Assembly: GCA_011523485.1 (NCBI GenBank) | Contig: WTGR01000177.1 | Location: 1-17,769 of the forward strand | DNA: 17,769 nt | Origin: Acidobacteriota bacterium | GTDB taxonomy: Bacteria; Acidobacteriota; Vicinamibacteria; Vicinamibacterales; UBA8438 | Reading direction: 5' to 3' | Shown: positions 14,643 through 17,769 of the stretch, one piece after another | How the letters are laid out: each line of letters begins with the position of its first letter | Numbering within the stretch: the stretch's first letter is position 1 | Made by a program: the position numbers and the translations under genes | Notes under the pieces: generated by a model | Database searches by the model: none | Seen by the model: only the letters and a program-made list of their open reading frames with translations | What the model was told of the DNA's origin: nothing

Positions 14643-15749
14643 CTATTTCGACTGATCGCCGGGTCCGTCGAAACGGTCGACCGGCACCGGCGCCCCGTCG
14701 ATGACCAGCGCGCGGCCGCCGAGCCCGAACGCGGCGGGGCGGCGGGCGGCGAGCAGTTCGCGCCCCGACGCCGCCACCGCGCTGGACAGGAGCGGAAAGG
14801 CGATTGTCGCGTCGGCGTGCACGGTCACCTGCTTGGCGTCCACGGACAACTTGCCCCAGCTCTGCGCCTCGTCGAGGGTCGATCCGGACGCGCCGCCGAA
14901 GTGCGGCGCGTCGGTGATGATCTGCAGCGCGTACAGATGCCCCCCGGCGCCGGGACGACAGAAGTCGGCCTGCACGCTCGCCTGGTTGATGAAGTTCTTC
15001 GGGGTCCCGCCGCCCAGGACGATCGAGGCGGTCCGCGGGCGCCGGATGACGAGGTTCGTCGATTCGATGACGTCGCCGACCACGTCGATGCTACCGTGCC
15101 GCGGGTCCGCGTGCCGGGCCTGGGCGAGTCCCATGCCGATGGATGAATCCGCGATCGCGGGGCAGAACACGGGGACCTCGGCGCGGTAGGCCGCCGTGAG
15201 GATGCCGTCGCCGCCCGTTTCGCTCCACAGCCGCCGGCCGAGTTGATGCAGGTACTCCCGCGTGGTGTACGGACGGGCCTCGAGTTCGGCGCTGAAGGCG
15301 GCGATCCAGTTGTCGTTGTCGACGAACTCGTCCTCGTCCACGTAGGTGTCGTACACCCGGTCGATGCGCGCCGCCTGCAGCGCACGGTCGTCCGCCCGAT
15401 GCGAGCCGACGAAGTGTCTCCGGCCGCGGGTCTCGTGCAGGTCGTGGTACAGGTTGGCGCCCGTGGACACGACGCAGTCGACGGCGCGGTCGCGGATGAG
15501 CCGCGCGATGGCGAGGCGCAGACCGCCGGCGGTCAGCGCGCCGGCGATCCCGAGAAAGATCACGACCTCGTCGTCGGCCAGCATGCGCCGCCAGATCCGA
15601 TGGGCGGTGGCGAGGTTGCGCCCCTGGAACGAGATCCGCTCCATCCGCCGGAGCAACTCGTCGGCCGGGGCGTCAGGCGCGATCTCGAAGGGTTCTATCG
15701 GCACGTTCAGGAAGCGCGACTTGGCGGACGAAGAGGAGGACTTGGACAT
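14643..15749 (-). CDS. Deoxyhypusine synthase-family protein (aminobutyl transferase)
   Basis: This 368-residue protein belongs to the deoxyhypusine synthase (DHS) fold, which uses NAD and spermidine to form an enzyme-bound aminobutyl imine. Segments VIFLGIAGALTAGGLR, CVVSTGANLYHDLHE, VPVFCPAIADSSIGMGLAQA and IVLGGGTPKNFINQASVQ match the family. Lys251 in GGGTPKN occupies the place of the imine-forming lysine. Bacteria lack eIF5A, so the acceptor is presumably a small amine; homospermidine synthase-like activity is an inference. A Ser-rich start (MSKSSSSSAKSRFL) precedes the core. ATG at 15747-15749 was chosen; the longer frame runs into mutS. It follows mutS by 26 bases and converges with aguA, leaving 30 bases between the stops. 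Confidence 0.88.
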   Translation of the reverse strand: MSKSSSSSAKSRFLNVPIEPFEIAPDAPADELLRRMERISFQGRNLATAHRIWRRMLADDEVVIFLGIAGALTAGGLRLAIARLIRDRAVDCVVSTGANLYHDLHETRGRRHFVGSHRADDRALQAARIDRVYDTYVDEDEFVDNDNWIAAFSAELEARPYTTREYLHQLGRRLWSETGGDGILTAAYRAEVPVFCPAIADSSIGMGLAQARHADPRHGSIDVVGDVIESTNLVIRRPRTASIVLGGGTPKNFINQASVQADFCRPGAGGHLYALQIITDAPHFGGASGSTLDEAQSWGKLSVDAKQVTVHADATIAFPLLSSAVAASGRELLAARRPAAFGLGGRALVIDGAPVPVDRFDGPGDQSK

Positions 15750-15775
15750 GGTCTGCTGCGAGAGTTTCGGACGGT

Positions 15776-17769
15776 TCAGTCCGCCAGCGTCGCCTTCAGC
15801 TCGCCGAGGATCACCAGCGCCTCGAGCGGGGTGAGACGATCGAGGTCGATCGCCGCGATGCGTTCCGCGACGGCGCGGTGGACCGACGACGGCGGTTCCT
15901 CCTCGAAGAGCCCGAGCTGACCCGCAATCTCGCCCGCCGCTCCGCTGAAGGAGGGACGCCCGCCGCGCGACAGCTCGTCCCGCTCCAGCCCGGCGAGAAT
16001 GGTGCGTGCCCGCGCAACGGTCGCCGGCGGCAGGCCGGCCAGTCTCGCGACCTGGATGCCATAGCTGCGGTCCGACCGTCCCGCCTCGACCTTGCGCAGA
16101 AAGACGATGTCGTCCCGCCACTCCCGTGCGGCGACGTGGTAGTTCACCACGCCGTCGTGGAGATCGGCCAGGTCGGTGAGCTCGTGGTAATGGGTCGCGA
16201 AGAGCGTCCTGGGACGCGCCTTCGCACCGGTGGCGAGATGTTCCGCGACCGCCCAGGCGATGCTCAACCCGTCGAAGGTCGCGGTCCCGCGGCCGATCTC
16301 GTCCAGCAGCACGAGGCTGCGCGAGGTGGCCTGGTGCATGATCTTCGCGGTCTCCTGCATCTCGACCATGAACGTCGAGTGTCCGCGGGCCAGATTGTCG
16401 GCGGCGCCGATGCGGGCGAAGATCCGGTCGATGATCGGCAGCGCGGCCTCGCGCGCGGGCACGAAGGATCCGGCCTGCGCCATCAGGACGATGAGGGCGG
16501 TCTGCCGCAGGTACGTCGACTTGCCCCCCATGTTGGGGCCGGTCAGCACGACTACCTGGTGGTCCGTCTCGTTGAGCCGGACGTCGTTCGGCACGAACGA
16601 ATCGGTCCGCATCTCGACCACCGGATGCCGCGCGTCGGCGATCGCCAGCTCTCCGTCTTCCCGCACCCGCGGCTTGACGTAGTTGCGCCGCGCGGCCACC
16701 TCGGCCAGCGCGGCCAGGACGTCGAGCGTGGCGAGCGCCCGCGCGGATCGCTGGATCCGACCCGCCTCGGCGAGAGTCGCCTGCCGCAGCCCGTCGAAGA
16801 TCTCCTGTTCCCGCTCGAGGATCCGATCGTCCGCCCCGAGCGCCCTTTCCTCGTATTCCTTGAGCGCCGGGGTTATGTAGCGCTCGCCGTTCGCGATGGT
16901 CTGCTTGCGGTGGTAGTCGTCGGGGACGGCGTGGAGATTCGCCGCCGACACTTCGATGTAGTAGCCGAAGACCCGGTTGAACCGGATCTTCAGGGACCCG
17001 ATGCCGGTCCGCTCCCGCTCGGCCGCTTCCATCGCCGCTATCGCCTGCCGGGCGCCGCGGCTGATGGCGCGCAGCTCGTCGAGATCGGTGTCCACGCCGT
17101 CCCGAATGAACCCGCCGTCGCGCGCGAGCGGCGGCGGATCGTCGCCCAGCGTTGCCGCGATCCGGTCGTGGACGTCGCGCAGCTCGTCGAGATCGTCCAT
17201 CAGCACGCCGACGAGCGGCGCCTGCAGTTCGGCCGCGTGGGCGCGGGCCGCCGGGAGGATGCCGACGGATCGACCGAGCGCCGCCAGATCGCGCGGTCCC
17301 GCCGTACCGAGGGCCACGCGGGCGATGAGACGCTCCAGATCCTGTACGCGGGCCAGTTCCCCCCGCAACCGCCCACGTGCGGCGACCTCCCGCGACAGTT
17401 CATCGACCGCGTCCAGCCGGTCGATGATCGGCCCGCGCGACGCGAGCGGACGCTGGAGCCACGCGCGCAGCATTCGGCCGCCCATCGGGGTGTTCGTCAG
17501 ATCGATCTCCGCAAGAAGCGAACCGGCCCGACGTCCCTCGGCGCCGGCGAGGACCTCGAGGTGCTCGAAGGTCGCGGCGTCGACGACGAGATGATCGGCC
17601 CGCGTCCGGAACTCCAGGGTCCTGAGATGTTCGAGCTCGGCCCTCTGCGTGTCGCGCAGGTGGCGCACGAGCCCTCCCGCGGCCCGTATGGCCGCGGGGT
17701 GCTCGTCCGGAACCAGGCCGAAGCCGTCCAGCGACGCCGTGCCGAGCTGCCCGAGCAGGGTCTGCAGGG
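15776..17769 (-). CDS. mutS: DNA mismatch repair protein MutS (5' end cut by window edge)
   Basis: MutS recognises mismatches and recruits MutL. About 664 C-terminal residues are visible; the mismatch-binding domain I lies outside the window. The clamp/lever core includes GGRMLRAWLQRPLASR, RIARVALGTAGPRDL-type text and RFNRVFGYYIEVSAANLH. The ATPase domain has Walker A VVLTGPNMGGKSTYLRQTAL, MVEMQETAKIMHQAT, LVLLDEIGRGTATFDGLSIA (Walker B and signature) and the composite-site ATHYHELTDL. The C terminus ends in a PLEALVILGELKATL-type helix at normal length. The reading frame is open to the window edge. A DHS-like gene follows 26 bases after the stop. Confidence 0.97.
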   Translation of the reverse strand, partial: LQTLLGQLGTASLDGFGLVPDEHPAAIRAAGGLVRHLRDTQRAELEHLRTLEFRTRADHLVVDAATFEHLEVLAGAEGRRAGSLLAEIDLTNTPMGGRMLRAWLQRPLASRGPIIDRLDAVDELSREVAARGRLRGELARVQDLERLIARVALGTAGPRDLAALGRSVGILPAARAHAAELQAPLVGVLMDDLDELRDVHDRIAATLGDDPPPLARDGGFIRDGVDTDLDELRAISRGARQAIAAMEAAERERTGIGSLKIRFNRVFGYYIEVSAANLHAVPDDYHRKQTIANGERYITPALKEYEERALGADDRILEREQEIFDGLRQATLAEAGRIQRSARALATLDVLAALAEVAARRNYVKPRVREDGELAIADARHPVVEMRTDSFVPNDVRLNETDHQVVVLTGPNMGGKSTYLRQTALIVLMAQAGSFVPAREAALPIIDRIFARIGAADNLARGHSTFMVEMQETAKIMHQATSRSLVLLDEIGRGTATFDGLSIAWAVAEHLATGAKARPRTLFATHYHELTDLADLHDGVVNYHVAAREWRDDIVFLRKVEAGRSDRSYGIQVARLAGLPPATVARARTILAGLERDELSRGGRPSFSGAAGEIAGQLGLFEEEPPSSVHRAVAERIAAIDLDRLTPLEALVILGELKATLAD

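Noticed and set aside
15749..16121. An N-terminal extension of the DHS-like gene into mutS
   Set aside because: The extra residues overlap the MutS ATPase domain in another frame and are not DHS-like. The ATG at 15749 gives a normal family length.

Overview
This is a strongly GC-rich bacterial chromosomal segment with dense genes in short operons, two intact tRNA genes that carry their CCA ends, and mostly housekeeping content. The mix of a MerR-type heat-shock repressor with ClpB, an actinobacterial-style ferrochelatase, a bacilliredoxin, large secreted TPR proteins and a Tat-exported GH99-like enzyme suggests an Acidobacteriota-like lineage (Vicinamibacteria or a relative). That placement is an inference from gene style, because no rRNA or phylogenetic marker was compared. 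I see no IS element, phage gene or CRISPR array.

Layout. 1-1646 (minus): hspR followed by clpB, which runs off the left edge. 1662-2104: a stretch without a clear gene that shows codon-like composition on the minus strand, followed by a promoter-like region. 2139-3609 (plus): a sodium:neurotransmitter symporter family transporter whose frame is broken at a run of ten G. 3662-4093 (plus): a bacilliredoxin. 4138-5160 (minus, convergent): ferrochelatase. 5327-5403 (plus): tRNA-Pro(CGG). 5487-5529: a nested palindrome between convergent units. 5548-7104 (minus): a secreted TPR protein of unknown function with histidine-rich conserved-looking blocks. 7227-8594 (plus): acylphosphatase, adenine phosphoribosyltransferase and a small membrane-anchored protein. 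8657-8733 (plus): tRNA-Arg(CCT). 8751-11598 (minus): a Tat-exported GH99-like protein and then a methyltransferase with a C-terminal beta-sandwich. 11785-14612 (plus): a YfgM-like TPR membrane protein, aguB and aguA. 14643-17769 (minus, convergent): mutS, which runs off the right edge, followed by a deoxyhypusine synthase-like gene.

Functional themes. (i) Protein quality control: HspR probably represses its own operon with ClpB. (ii) Polyamines: AguA and AguB together convert agmatine to putrescine. A deoxyhypusine synthase homologue with the catalytic lysine lies 31 bases away on the opposite strand. Bacteria lack eIF5A, so this enzyme probably moves an aminobutyl group onto a small amine and may extend the same pathway. 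(iii) Surface glycan: an exported GH99-like protein with an EF-hand/dockerin-like calcium loop is paired with a methyltransferase carrying an Ig-like module typical of polysaccharide loci. (iv) Redox and heme: bacilliredoxin and ferrochelatase are convergent neighbours.

The observations most worth following up are the G10 frame break in the transporter, the coding-like broken segment upstream of hspR, the polyamine grouping with a bacterial DHS homologue, and the GH99-like/methyltransferase pair. None of these amounts to clear proof of a new system.
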